A stretch of 64,000 bases of DNA from Lepas anatifera (Eukaryota; Arthropoda; Thecostraca; Lepadidae). The first letter of the stretch is position 1. Every line of letters begins with the position of its first letter. Location: the NCBI GenBank assembly GCA_034440635.1, contig JAOTON010000383.1, positions 62,001-126,000 on the forward strand. Reading direction: 5' to 3'. Both the position numbers and the translations under genes were made by a program. Below are positions 10,667 to 20,261 of this stretch, piece by piece. Below the pieces are notes generated by a model. That model worked only from the letters and a program-made list of their open reading frames with translations, had not been told where the DNA came from and ran no database searches.

Positions 10667-12245
10667 ACACTTCCGGGTCCTTGTCCGATACCACAAAGTC
10701 GTGGCTCGTGTCCGGGAGGTCCACCTGAGCTGTCAGGAACGGCGGACCATGCCACCATAGTGGAGACATCATTACATCTCCAGCCGTTGTTCCTCGAGAA
10801 GCCAAATCAGCTGGGTTGGACTTCGATTCGATGTAGCACCACTGGTGGGGATCGGTGTGTAGACGAATTTTCTGCACTCTGTGGGCTACAAAAACGTGGA
10901 AACGCTTAGTTTCGTTGGAGATGTAACCCAGGACTGCACCGCTGTCAATCCAGAAGTATTCCTGGTACGCTCCTATGGACAGCTCATTCCTGAGGAAGCA
11001 GCTTACCCTAACTGACATCAATGCGGCCGTTAACTCCAGTCTGGGGATGGTAACTGCCTTCACAGGTGTTACCCTGGTCTTCGACAAGACGAGTGAGCTG
11101 CTCACATTTCCATCTTCGTAGAAAGCTCTCAGATAGGAACACTGCCCACATCCAGTGAAGCTGGCATCAGAGAAGTGATGCAGCTCAAATTTACACACTT
11201 TTCCGAACTCTTTGGTCAGGTAGCAGCGCGGCACACTGAGATTTGAGAGCTGGGCGATATCCTCCTTCCATGCGAGCCACTCTTTCCTTGTGAGTTCTGA
11301 CACCGGATCATCCCAGTCACTTTTTTCCATACAGAGACCTTTGAATAAGTTCTTGGCGACGAGTGTGCAAGGACTGATGAGCCCTTGGACGTCATATATC
11401 GAGCTGAGTGAGGAGAGGATTCCTCTTCTGGTCACAGGCTTATCTGGTAAGTGCACGTCTATGAAAAGAGTGTCACTCTCAGTCTCCCAGTTCACGCCTA
11501 GCACATGTTCACAGGGCAGAGGCATGTCCTGACTCAGTGCTCTTTGCGTGCTCTGTGACAAACTGTACAACGGCAGCTGTTTCAGGACGTCACGATCAAT
11601 CGAAGCAAAGTTGTGCATCTTGAATCCTCCTTTGGCGCAGAGATCTACAGAATCTTCGATCAAGCTCAAAGCCTTAGCTGAACTATCTGCGGAGGCCACT
11701 CCATCGTCGATATAGAAATTGTTTCGTACAAGGTGACTGGCGTCGCTATCTTCTCCATGCCGTTCTGCGGTCAACTTCAGGGCAAACAGTGCTACAGCCG
11801 GAGACGATGTCGCACCGAAAAGGTGTGTGGTCATTCTGAACTCCGTTGGCTCCACCTCGATGTTGCCATCCTCCCACCACAGGTAGCGCAGAAGATTCCT
11901 GTGGTCGGGGTTTACGTGGACCTGATTAGACATTCCCTCAATGTCCCCCATAAAAGCCACCGGTTTCTCTCTGAAGCGGAGGAGTATGCCAAGGAGGCTG
12001 TTGTTGATGTCCGCTCCTTGGATAAGCCGGTTGTTGAGAGAGTCGCCGTTGAAGGTAGCGCTGCAGTCAAATACAATGCGCAGCTTCCCTTTCTTGGGGT
12101 GATATACCCCATGATGGGGTGCATAGTTTACCTTGCCGTTTAGCTTTCCTTCGAGGTCTGGCACACGTTCTGCGTGTCCTTTCGCCACCAGGTCGCTCAT
12201 GAAGCAGACATACTCGTCGCGAAACTTTTCGTCCCGCTCTAGCCT
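10667..12245 (-). pseudogene. BEL/Pao Pol: reverse transcriptase and RNase H
   Basis: The open frame from about 12240 down carries VYHPKKGKLRIVFDCSA, the first catalytic block FMGDIEGMSNQV, the YIDDG box (NFYIDDGVASADSS), and the BEL-type RNase H region with HHFSDASFTGCG, PRLELTAA and YFWIDSGAVLGYI. The last motif has a D typical of the RNase H active site. The frame is shifted against the upstream protease frame near 12245. At 10666 it is cut by copy B, and the 28-codon tail after that point is I-type 5' UTR. In BEL elements this protein makes the cDNA in the cytoplasm inside virus-like particles. Confidence 0.8.
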
Positions 12246-12988
12246 CTTCTAAGGCGCCCTTCAGCCAGCTCGTGGTTGTTAGGGAAGCAAACGTCCTCCT
12301 GTTTTAACGGCAGTGGTGCCTCAAAATGGCCGTTGCTGAATTGATGCATATCTGTTTCCAAGGTTTTGATGAACTTTATGTCTTCTTGTGACACTGGTTT
12401 TCCGGTGTTGCTTTGGATCAGATCAGCATTGAAGATGCTTTCGATCTGATGAAGGGTTACATCCTTGGTCACAATTCTGTGGACGAAATGACACAACTTG
12501 ACGCGTTGGTTGCTGACTCCGACGTACAGGCAAGTCTTGGGCGTCTGTCCACCAGTCATACCAATGGTGCCCCATCCGAACAGAGTGCTCACGGCCCATG
12601 GGTCGTCTTCTCGTCCAGGAATTATCTCCCTAGGCTTGATAGCACGCGGACAGTTTAGTCCGATCAGAAGCCCAATCTCAGCTGTAGGCTGATACGGTGG
12701 CAAAGCGTCGGAGATCGACTTCAAGTGATCCCATTTTTCACATGTTTCCTTTCTGGGGATCAGGTCCCTATCAGCAGGAATTTCATCGCGCGTGTAGACC
12801 ACAGGCATGTCCAATTCTTGGTCGCCTTCGATGCTTCTGACCATTAATCCGGATACCGCTGTGGATGGGATGGTTGCTTTTCCCGCCATTGTGCTCAGCT
12901 CTAGCTGGACGTCAGTGGTTTTCAACATCAGCTCGTTACTCAGTGCATCACTTAAGAAGCTTGCATCTGACTGAGATTCAAGCAATGC
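12246..12988 (-). pseudogene. BEL/Pao protease-like region
   Basis: The segment has the BEL protease signature ALLESQSDASFLSDAL just after a TAA stop at the junction with Gag. In BEL elements the region is usually ALLD-S/T-xSD, so an Asp-to-Glu change is visible next to the expected catalytic position. It continues with ADRDLIPRKETCEKWDHL, IGLLIGLNCPRAIKP and a WAVSTLFGWGTIG block, all usual between protease and RT in this group. It is in the same frame as Gag (separated only by the stop) and shifted against RT. Confidence 0.7.
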
Positions 12989-14330
12989 TTAGGTGACGAT
13001 CTCACGTTCTGGCCGGTCCTTGTGATGCAGCTTTACAGGGACGATCATGGTATGGCAGCACGGTGTGCCCTGCTCTTCCTTTGCCAGAAGTCCCGCTTGG
13101 TGTGACGTGGCCTTCACAGAGGTCTCAGTTTTGGGCGTGTGCTGACTTCCATCCTCAGACTTCCTGCTGTTGAAGTCTCTGGCCAGTCTCTCATTATGCA
13201 GCAGAGTTGGGTGGTATCGACCACAGATTTCACAAGTTTTCTTCTTTCTGCAAACACGCCACACGTGTCCTGGTTTGAGACAGCCACGACAGAGGCGTTT
13301 CTCCTGAACGGTAGTGTTCCTCTGATCGAGCGTCATTGTCTTGAACTTGCTGCAGAGCTCAATTGCGTGTTTGTCGCCGCATAGGATACAAAAATGGTTT
13401 GGTGTTCCCCTTTCTGTACTTGAAGCGAAGACATGAGCTTTGCCTCTTGAATACTTTGGTCCTCTCGCTTCAGCACCATCCTCAAGCTGCACGCTGACTG
13501 GGCCACATGCGACTCTGGCCTCTACGGTCATAAACTGAACAAACCTCTCAAACGAAGGATACCGTGGAGAGGACCCATACACGCATGCATCTACAACACG
13601 CTTACATCTGTCCGTCATGTATCTTGGGAGTTTCTTGATGACTGTCTGAATCGTGTGAGGGTCGTCCAAGACTGTCATGCCTGCAATGGCAGTTGATGCC
13701 ATAAGACAGTGTTCAAGGTAGTCTGTGAGCTGTTGTAGACTCTTGTTGTCTCCAGGTTTTACAGTAGGCCATTCTCTGAGGCGCGTGGTGTAGCTACTTG
13801 CCATGATTTAGTCGTTGCCGTAGCGGTTCTTTAGTTTGCCTTTGGCTTCTGTGTAGGCATCATCCGTCCTTAGATGAAGGAAACCAGCAATCGCACGGTG
13901 AGCATCTCCAGCAGTGTATTTTCCTAGGAAATGGAGCCGCTCCACAGGATTTGAGGTCCTATGTTCCACGTAGGTCTCAAAAGCCTTTACCCAAATCGGA
14001 AACTTCTCGATGCTTCCACTGAAAACTTCTGGTTCCAGGATCGGTAGTTGGCTTCTCCTGCTCTGTTCCGCAATCACACTGGCCATGTTTGCGAGTGCTT
14101 CCCTGGACTCTGCCGCTCCTATTGATGCAATTGTTGCCCCATCCGGTTGCTGCGCACCTCTGGGATCGTTCAGGATCGTTATTGAGCCTCAAAACAGATG
14201 TAGTTGATTCTTGGTCAGTTTGTTGAACTCGTCTCCTCACTTTGTTGTCCTCTTCCTCTTCAAATTGCACCAGTGCTTGTTTCTTGGCATCCAGCATGCT
14301 CATCTCAGTTTTGGCTTCAAGTTCTTCCAA
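12989..14330 (-). pseudogene. BEL/Pao Gag (DUF1759-like) with zinc knuckles
   Basis: Two open stretches in one frame are separated by a TAA at about 13805-13807. The upstream part (14086-13808) has LPILEPEVFSGSIEKFP, the usual start of BEL Gag, followed by FLGKYTAGDAHRAIAGF. The downstream part (13804-12989) ends with cysteine/histidine clusters CILCGDKHAIELC, CRGCLKPGHVWRVC and CEICGRYHPTLLH, which would bind RNA. The N-terminal part (14330-14100) lies in a shifted frame, with a charged coiled coil (EFEEEEDNKVRRRVQQ-like composition). It is a broken gene. Confidence 0.7.
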
Positions 14331-14585
14331 CTACCATTTCAATTCTTGCTGTTGCCTTTCCAAGGCCAATCTCTTCTTTATGGCAGCTGCTTTGATTTCA
14401 AGTTCTGCCTTTTTTTGTGCTTCTTCCAGACGTAGCAAACTTATCTTGGAACGAACTGATCATCCTGATTTGAGTGAACTACAGGAGCCTTCTGGTGCTG
14501 CAACTGAAGCAGCTGTTGCTTCAAGCCGCTTTTCCAAAGCAGCTTTTATCTTGTTTATGTCTATCAGTGCTTGATCATGCGCCTT
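14331..14585 (-). pseudogene. BEL Gag N-terminal coiled-coil remnant
   Basis: On the minus strand this stretch reads as Lys/Glu/Ala/Leu-rich helices: ALIDINKIKAALEKRLEA, and in a second frame LRLEEAQKKAELEIKAAA. They are broken by stops near 14335 and 14460. Such a leader is plausible for a BEL Gag. Alternatively this could be a remnant of another element, because it ends abruptly at the I-type fragment near 14586. Confidence 0.4.
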
Positions 14586-15162
14586 ATTCGTGGACGACTT
14601 CGCCATATGGGTGACTACATCTTCCACCTCCACAGCACAAAGGCAGCTGCAGCTCTGCCTTGACAGACTGCAGCATTGGAGTGAAGGAAACGGTCTCCGC
14701 TTCTCAATAGCCAAAACTAAATGTATGCACTTCTGCAACCGAAGGAGAGTTTGCGAACATCCTGTTCTGAAACTCGGAGGCCATGAGATAGGAGTTGTGG
14801 ACCAAACTCGCTTCCTCGGATTAATACTTGACCGAAGATTGACGTACGCCGCGCACTTCAGGGAGTTAAGACAAAGATGTTTTAGCTGCCTTGATATTCT
14901 TAAGGTTCTTACTCGCATGACATATGGCTCCGACAGGAAGACACTCTTAACTCTGTATAGATGCCTAATCAGATCAAAACTTGAATACGGAAGTATAGTT
15001 TATGATGCCGCCACAGATACATCGAAACGTATGCTAAACACTATCCAAAACCAGGCCCTTCGAATCATAAGCGGTGCTTTCCGTACCTCGCCTGTTTCTA
15101 GCCTGCACAAGGATTTGCATGTAATGCCACTGGATCTGCGCCGCAGATATGTTGCCATTGAA
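14586..15162 (+). mobile_element. I-type RT fragment on the plus strand
   Basis: The sequence begins at the second catalytic box of an I-type RT (FVDDFAIWVTTSS) and runs through the thumb/connection region (RQLQLCLDRLQHWSEGNGL, TRFLGLILDRRLTYA, LRIISGAFRTSPVSS) to LDLRRRYVAI. It closely matches copy C (about 22000-21400, minus) but has the opposite orientation. Both ends are abrupt and there is no tail or target duplication. It runs in frame into the L2-like ORF1 segment that follows, so one open frame (14590-15660) encodes an accidental chimera. Confidence 0.75.
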
Positions 15163-15609
15163 TTGGCCAATGAACTACTGCAATCTAAACTGGCTCAGCT
15201 GTCTCAACAGGGATCCTCCCTTGAGGGACAACAAATGAAACTGGCTACCTCCATTGAGGAGCAAAACCAATACAGCCGAAAGACGACACTGCTCCTCTCT
15301 GGAAGAGTTGTCCCTCCTCCAAAAGAAAGGGAGAACACTCGAGCAGTGGCTATTGACTTGATGCACTGCTACCTTGGTGTGCAGGTGCAGTCAGGGGGAA
15401 TCATAGCATGCCACAGACTCCAAAATAGGAAAGTCATCTTGGTCAGATTTGCTTACCTTGATGAAAAGAATCATATATACAGACAAAGGGTAAAGCCTGT
15501 CCAGTATGGGCTCTCCGTTCATGAGAGTCTCACCCCTGAGCGCCTCCAAGTTGTGAAGATCCTGCAGAGACTCCACTCACCCAAGGACAAAATGCCTTTC
15601 CTCTCATAC
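15163..15609 (+). pseudogene. L2/Crack-like element E1, ORF1 first segment
   Basis: The segment begins with a coiled coil (LANELLQSKLAQLSQQGSS) and continues with SRKTTLLLSGRVV, IIACHRLQNRKVILVRF, RQRVKPVQYGLSVHESLTPE and LQRLHSPKDKMPFLSY. The same protein is seen in E2 at 46040-46480 (SACHRLRNRNTILLRF, LSIQESLTPERLAVVKIL). It is an RNA-binding LINE ORF1 related in layout to L1 ORF1p (coiled coil, then a single-stranded RNA-binding fold). The Gypsy LTR interrupts it at 15610. The start codon is not visible because the I-type fragment abuts it. Confidence 0.7.
15495..15609 (+). repeat. 115-bp flank duplicated on the other side of the Gypsy element (left copy)
   Basis: These 115 bases of E1 ORF1 recur at 27383-27497 with one visible difference (GAG here, TAG there, at the LTPE codon). 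Gypsy integration makes only 4-6 bp duplications, so this is not a normal target-site duplication. Confidence 0.85.
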
Positions 15610-15861
15610 TGTTATGGAGTGATAACGCACGCTTACACCAACGCTGTACAATGCCAGTGATGCATGTGCTTTTTGCTTGTTTTGTTTACCGCTCATTTGC
15701 ATGCTAGTAAGCCTTGTTTGTTTACTGCTTGCAGGCACTAAGCTAATCGCTTTCACCTTTTGCTTTCAGTGTGTCTTCAATGTTTTCTTGACTTCAACGG
15801 AATAAATCATTGCATGTAATCCTAGAGAGTCATTACTCGGATTAGCAAGGCAGCGTTCCAA
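15610..15861 (+). repeat. Gypsy 5' LTR
   Basis: The 252-bp LTR begins TGTTATGGAG and ends near GCGTTCCAA(CA). It contains AATAAA near its 3' part (GGAATAAATCATTG). It differs from the 3' LTR at two positions (ATGTGC/ATGTGG and GCAGGC/GCACGC). If the end is placed at CA it is 254 bp. Confidence 0.9.
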
Positions 15862-15876
15862 CATAAGTCAAGAAAC

Positions 15877-16611
15877 ATGAACTTGACAGACTCCAAGCCT
15901 GGAGTGCCTCGTGCTCAGGGCCTAGCCAATCTGGTTATCCCACCTCTCAGGGCTGACGATCGCATAGATGAGTGGGAGCTGGCTTTCCGGGCAGCTGTAG
16001 CCCCCCACTTGTTGAATGAGGGAGGTGAAAAGTTTGTAGTGGGTCTCCTTCCTGGCTACATCAACAGAAGACCAGCTGAAGTTGAGTTAGTGAGAGAACT
16101 TATCAGTGCAGGAACTGGTTTGGATGAGGCCTTTGAGAGCTTGCGGACTCTGGATCCCCCTACCGACAAATATGCTGCTATGCAGAAGCTGTGCCGAGCC
16201 AACTGGTCATATGGGGAACAGGTTGATGATTTCTTCTATGCCTTGAAGAGGGAGGCAAAGCGTGCTGATGCAGACATTAATCTTGTCTGCTCTATAATGT
16301 GTGCACAGCTGCCAAGAGAAATACAAGGTAAAGCCAAGTCTTGGTTAGCTGACAATAAGGTCACTGATGCATCTGCTAGGATTTTCCTAGTCAACGTGAG
16401 GACTTGGCTAGTGGAAAGAGGTCTTCCTCTCGACTTGGGATACAAGGCCCCGGAAGCTGACATAGGCTTAACTACCACACGAGTGATGAGTTGCACCCTG
16501 TCTGGTATCACCGATGGAGCAGCCAGTGATCAACATCCAGTTCAGCTTGGAACCCAAGCCTGCAGTGAGCCTGACACAGGTGTGTCTATCAAGGACGCTC
16601 AAGTCACCTGA
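15877..16611 (+). CDS. gag: Gypsy Gag (capsid part)
   Basis: This 244-codon frame starts at the first ATG after the 5' LTR (MNLTDSKPGV). The first 200 residues look like a retrotransposon capsid: helices with DRIDEWELAFRAAVAPHLL, ANWSYGEQVDDFFYALKRE and LPREIQGKAKSWLA. It ends at a single TGA (16609-16611), and the pol frame continues in the same phase directly after it, beginning with the nucleocapsid zinc knuckles. Either a CGA-to-TGA mutation split a one-frame Gag-Pol, or the TGA is read through; a single copy cannot decide between these. Confidence 0.8.
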   Translation: MNLTDSKPGVPRAQGLANLVIPPLRADDRIDEWELAFRAAVAPHLLNEGGEKFVVGLLPGYINRRPAEVELVRELISAGTGLDEAFESLRTLDPPTDKYAAMQKLCRANWSYGEQVDDFFYALKREAKRADADINLVCSIMCAQLPREIQGKAKSWLADNKVTDASARIFLVNVRTWLVERGLPLDLGYKAPEADIGLTTTRVMSCTLSGITDGAASDQHPVQLGTQACSEPDTGVSIKDAQVT

Positions 16612-19600
16612 GTGGACCTCCCGAGCGGCAAGAAACGTCACGGCCAACGTCAAGGTACATCTGGTTTCAAGGGCAAGTGCTACATATGCGGAGGCAGTCA
16701 CGTCATGAAGTCCTGTCCAAACAAGCGATGCCAGCGTTGTGGTGACAAAGGTCACTCCTTGTTCAACTGCAGAGTCTCCAAAGTAAGTGCTATGAGGGAC
16801 ATCAGTAGTTCGACAAAGCCTAATACAGATAGTGCCGTTATTCTTGGTGTGCAGTTAAATGACCAGAGTTGCAGTGCACTGGTAGACTCCGGTGCCGGTC
16901 CCAGTGTGATAGACAAAGGGTCAATGCTAAGATTAGGTTTGTTGAAGACCATTAAGAGAGCAAGCAAAAGTCATGTGTTAGGAGTAGGCAATGTACAGGT
17001 GCCCATCTTTGGGCGTGCTGAGCTCAGCGTAGGCCTGGGTGACAGCATTTGTGTGCCTGATGTGTTCACTGTGCTTGACTCGTACGAGGACACAGTCATC
17101 CTGGGGAGGACTTTCATGTCCAATTTCTCATCACTAGAGTTTGACTGGGATAGACAGAAGATACGCTTGGGGGATAGGTGGTATGATGCCAATGTTATGT
17201 TAAGTGGTGGAAAGCTTGATGGAAGAGTGGAGGTAGCACGGGTCGAGCAAAGCCCTCTCGATCTAGAGTTTGATATCAACCCTACACTAAGTCCTGATTA
17301 CAGGCGGAGGTTGCATGACATTCTTCTACAACACAAATCTGTCTGGGCTACCAACCCCAAGAACCCGTCCATTTGTAACATAGGAGAACACAAAATAGTA
17401 ACGAACGGTGCGAGGCCGATCAAACAAAAGATGAGGCGGATGTCCCCTGATAATGAAAAGGAGGTTAATGCACAAATTGAGGAGATGTTAGCCAATGGAA
17501 TATGTAGACCTTCAGATTCGCCATGGAGTAGTGGGGTGATTCTGGTAAAGAAACGGGATGGGACCCACCGTTTTGTTATTGACTATCGGCTGTTGAATGA
17601 CGTCACTGAGAAGGATGCTTACCCACTACCAAATGCAAAGGATCTCTTTGATAAAATGCATGGAAGTGAGGTGTTCTCGTTTCTGGACTGTGCCAGTGCG
17701 TACTGGAGTATTAGTATGGAAAATTCTGACCGGCCTAAAACCGCTTTCTCAGTGCCCAGAGGGCAGTATGAGATGAATGTCATTCCGTTCGGACTTTGCA
17801 ATAGTCAAAGTACGTACCAAAGAGTCATCGACTCTGCACTGAAAGGAGTGCCAAACGCAGTCGCCTACATAGACGATATCTGCTGTTTCTCCCGCAGTTT
17901 CGATCAGCACTTGTCAGACTTGGAACAGACCCTGAGCAAACTAGAAATGGCCAACATGCAGCTCAGGCCTGACAAGTGTCATTTTGGGTACAGTAAAGGC
18001 CCATTCTTGGGCCACGAGGTCTCGACCAAAGGCTGCTCGCCCTTGCCTGACAACCTACAAGCTATAGATCGCTGTCCCAGACCGACGTGCAAGAAAGAAC
18101 TCCAGAGATTTTTGGGCATGGCCAACTATTACAGGCCTTTCATCCCACGCATGGCCGAAATCTCCGCACCCCTATATGCACTGACTAGGGCAGGTGTGAG
18201 CTGGCACTGGACACAAGAGTGTGAAAAAAGTCTTGTGACTCTGAAGAATGCTCTGACCTCAGACTTGGTACTGGCTTTCCCCCAATGGAATAAACCATTC
18301 TTCATAGAGGTAGATGGGTCCTGCTCTGGCGTTGGTGCCATACTCTCTCAAGAAGATGATTGCGGAAAACTGAGACCATTGGCGTTCTTTTCGTCCGGTC
18401 TCACCACAACCCAGCGCAGCTACTCTGCCTCAGAGATCGAGTGTTGGGCCATCATATCTGCAACGCGGAAGTGGAGCGTGTACGTAAATGCTGCTCCCAA
18501 GGTCGTACTCATCAGTGACCATAACCCACTGACCTGGCTCCGTAGGCAAAGAGATCCACGCCGAAAATTCGCTCGGTGGATCGCCGAACTTGAATGTTTG
18601 AATTACACGGTTGTGTACCGTAAAGGTCTAAACCACGTAGCACCAGACTTTCTAAGCAGGTTAGAGTCTGACGTGGACAAAGACGCTAACGATGAAGTAG
18701 AACATTTCGAAAGGCACGTTTATTCAGTGGAGACACCTGACACTTTCCTTGATGACCTCAGGAAAGCTCAGAGGGAGGACACGAATATAGAATATGCTAC
18801 CCGTCAGTGGCTCACCCGTGGTAAAGTAACAAAGGGGCGTTACAAAGGCTATGGTGGCATGAAAGTCGAAAATGGTTTACTAATGCGTAAGTCACAGATA
18901 GTTGTGCCCAGTCTGATGAGAAGAGTAGTTTTTGAGAAGGAACACTCAGTCCACCATGCTGGAGTGGACAAGACCTACAAATGTATCAAGGATAGATATT
19001 TTTGGGTGGGGATGTACCGTTACGTCCAAACACTATGCGTGGCTTGCGAGATCTGCCAAAAGAACAAGCGTTCATTTGGTCCCAAAGAGACCATGCAATA
19101 TTATGACACTGGCGACACTTCCCCACGCAACACTATTGCTATGGACATAGCTACCCTCCCCTGGTCTCGTAACGGTTTCCGATACGTGTTAGTCATTGTC
19201 GATCTATTTTCGCGATACGCTGAGGTTGTCCCGCTGAGAGATCAGACTGCAGCGACAGTCTGCAATGCCGTGAAATCCGAGTGGATCCACCGCTATGGCC
19301 CTCCACTACGTATCATCACAGACCAAGGTCCTAATATGGACGGTCAGGCGATGAAAGAACTGTGTGACACCCTAGGCATCGAGAAAAGACGCTCATCGCC
19401 ATATCACCCAGAGGGTGATGGACTAGCTGAACGGACGATCCAATCGCTAAAACAGCTAATCAGGTGCAAACTGCAACAGCTTCAGATGGATAGCGAAAGC
19501 TGGCCTGAGGTTTTGAGCGAGGTGCGTAGCATATATAACTCACTCCCCAACAACTCAACTAAGTTCCAGCCGAATGAGCTCATGTTTGGCATGAAACTGC

Positions 19601-19764
19601 GCGCGCCAGTGGGAGTTAGCTTAGATAGGCCAGAACTAACTTCCGAAAGTACTGTAAGTCGGAAGTCATACGTAGAGGAGACCCAGAACCACCTCACTGG
19701 TTTGTACGAGATGGCCATGCAGAACTCCGCCGACGCTCGTGCCCTTTCTAAAAAAAGAGTATGA
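16612..19764 (+). CDS. pol: Gypsy Pol: zinc knuckles, protease, RT, RNase H, integrase
   Basis: This open frame of 1050 codons is in phase with gag. Two CCHC knuckles lie at residues about 23-53 (C23, C26, H30, C35 and C40, C43, H48, C53). The aspartic protease has LVDSGAG (D92). The RT has DGTHRFVIDYRLLND and the YIDDI box at about 418. RNase H begins near 566 (FIEVDGSCSGVGAIL). Integrase has an HHCC zinc domain from about 780 (HHAG to CEIC) and catalytic D in AMDIATL, D in TDQGPN and E in PEGDGLAERT. The frame ends in a run of seven A at 19750-19756, where one extra base moves the C-terminus to another frame. All catalytic residues are in place. Confidence 0.92.
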   Translation: MDLPSGKKRHGQRQGTSGFKGKCYICGGSHVMKSCPNKRCQRCGDKGHSLFNCRVSKVSAMRDISSSTKPNTDSAVILGVQLNDQSCSALVDSGAGPSVIDKGSMLRLGLLKTIKRASKSHVLGVGNVQVPIFGRAELSVGLGDSICVPDVFTVLDSYEDTVILGRTFMSNFSSLEFDWDRQKIRLGDRWYDANVMLSGGKLDGRVEVARVEQSPLDLEFDINPTLSPDYRRRLHDILLQHKSVWATNPKNPSICNIGEHKIVTNGARPIKQKMRRMSPDNEKEVNAQIEEMLANGICRPSDSPWSSGVILVKKRDGTHRFVIDYRLLNDVTEKDAYPLPNAKDLFDKMHGSEVFSFLDCASAYWSISMENSDRPKTAFSVPRGQYEMNVIPFGLCNSQSTYQRVIDSALKGVPNAVAYIDDICCFSRSFDQHLSDLEQTLSKLEMANMQLRPDKCHFGYSKGPFLGHEVSTKGCSPLPDNLQAIDRCPRPTCKKELQRFLGMANYYRPFIPRMAEISAPLYALTRAGVSWHWTQECEKSLVTLKNALTSDLVLAFPQWNKPFFIEVDGSCSGVGAILSQEDDCGKLRPLAFFSSGLTTTQRSYSASEIECWAIISATRKWSVYVNAAPKVVLISDHNPLTWLRRQRDPRRKFARWIAELECLNYTVVYRKGLNHVAPDFLSRLESDVDKDANDEVEHFERHVYSVETPDTFLDDLRKAQREDTNIEYATRQWLTRGKVTKGRYKGYGGMKVENGLLMRKSQIVVPSLMRRVVFEKEHSVHHAGVDKTYKCIKDRYFWVGMYRYVQTLCVACEICQKNKRSFGPKETMQYYDTGDTSPRNTIAMDIATLPWSRNGFRYVLVIVDLFSRYAEVVPLRDQTAATVCNAVKSEWIHRYGPPLRIITDQGPNMDGQAMKELCDTLGIEKRRSSPYHPEGDGLAERTIQSLKQLIRCKLQQLQMDSESWPEVLSEVRSIYNSLPNNSTKFQPNELMFGMKLRAPVGVSLDRPELTSESTVSRKSYVEETQNHLTGLYEMAMQNSADARALSKKRV

Positions 19765-20005
19765 TCAAGGAAAGAGGGATAGCGATGCTCGACCCGGTGA
19801 CTACGTCTATCTCCACAGAGAGGTACGACAGTCGTCTCTTGATCCCATGTATGACGGACCATTCCTAGTTATTGATCGCAAGGGCGCAAATGTTCTACTA
19901 AAGCTAGAGAGGAAGGACCAAGTGGTTCATCTGAATCGTTGTAAGAAGTATGTGAATGACCACGCCCCCCCTCATGCTGTGTTTGTACCGACAGGACCGC
20001 GTGTA
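19739..20005 (+). pseudogene. Gypsy Pol C-terminal part, before copy C
   Basis: After the one-base shift in the A-run, the integrase C-terminal region continues: RPGDYVYLHRE, DPMYDGPFLVIDRKG and VHLNRCKKYVNDH. It runs up to the insertion site of I-type copy C (target sequence at 19993-20005). This region is the SH3-like end of Gypsy integrases. The frame resumes at 26817. The cause is likely a one-base indel in a homopolymer. A programmed shift is less likely, since the direction needed is +1, whereas a slippery A run usually promotes -1. Confidence 0.8.
19993..20005 (+). repeat. Target-site duplication of copy C (left)
   Basis: AGGACCGCGTGTA, repeated exactly at 26817-26829. The Gypsy reading frame is continuous across one copy. 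Confidence 0.92.
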
Positions 20006-20025
20006 TCATCATTCTTGGTGTTTAG

Positions 20026-20058
20026 GGGCGCGCCGACTACTAAGGTCATTTTGCGCCC
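20026..20058 (-). promoter_or_regulatory. 3'-terminal hairpin of I-type copy C
   Basis: GGGCGC (20026-20031) and GCGCCC (20053-20058) can pair across a 21-base loop, just before the tail. The truncated I-type piece at 28342-29050 has the same arms at 28368-28373 and 28395-28400, with a different loop. A hairpin at this place may be what the element's RT recognises; that is inference. Confidence 0.5.
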
Positions 20059-20261
20059 ATAACAAAGGAAAGGTTAAAAAAAACATAAAAGGTACACAGA
20101 CTTACAGGGTGGTTCATATCAGACTACGACCGTGCTAGCAGTCGTCCAACCAAAACTAGAATAGAAAGATGGTCTATAGAATAAAAGGTGGATGAGGAAC
20201 TTTATAAAAGGGGTTAGCCCTAGCAATTTCAAGCAGGTCAAGTCATACAAAATCTAAACAA

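Larger units (their letters stand above)
10667..14585 (-). mobile_element. BEL/Pao LTR retrotransposon, decayed, internal part only
   Basis: Minus-strand Gag (DUF1759-like, with zinc knuckles), an aspartic protease-like region and RT/RNase H lie in BEL/Pao order. The left side is cut by I-type copy B at 10666, and the integrase should lie beyond the window. On the right, coding sequence fades at about 14585 against a plus-strand I-type fragment, so no LTR is visible. Several in-frame stops and one frameshift show it is old. Confidence 0.8.

Noticed and set aside
19745..19764. Programmed frameshift in the A-run of Gypsy pol
   Set aside because: The shift needed is +1, while A-run slippage sites usually promote -1; a one-base indel in a homopolymer is simpler.
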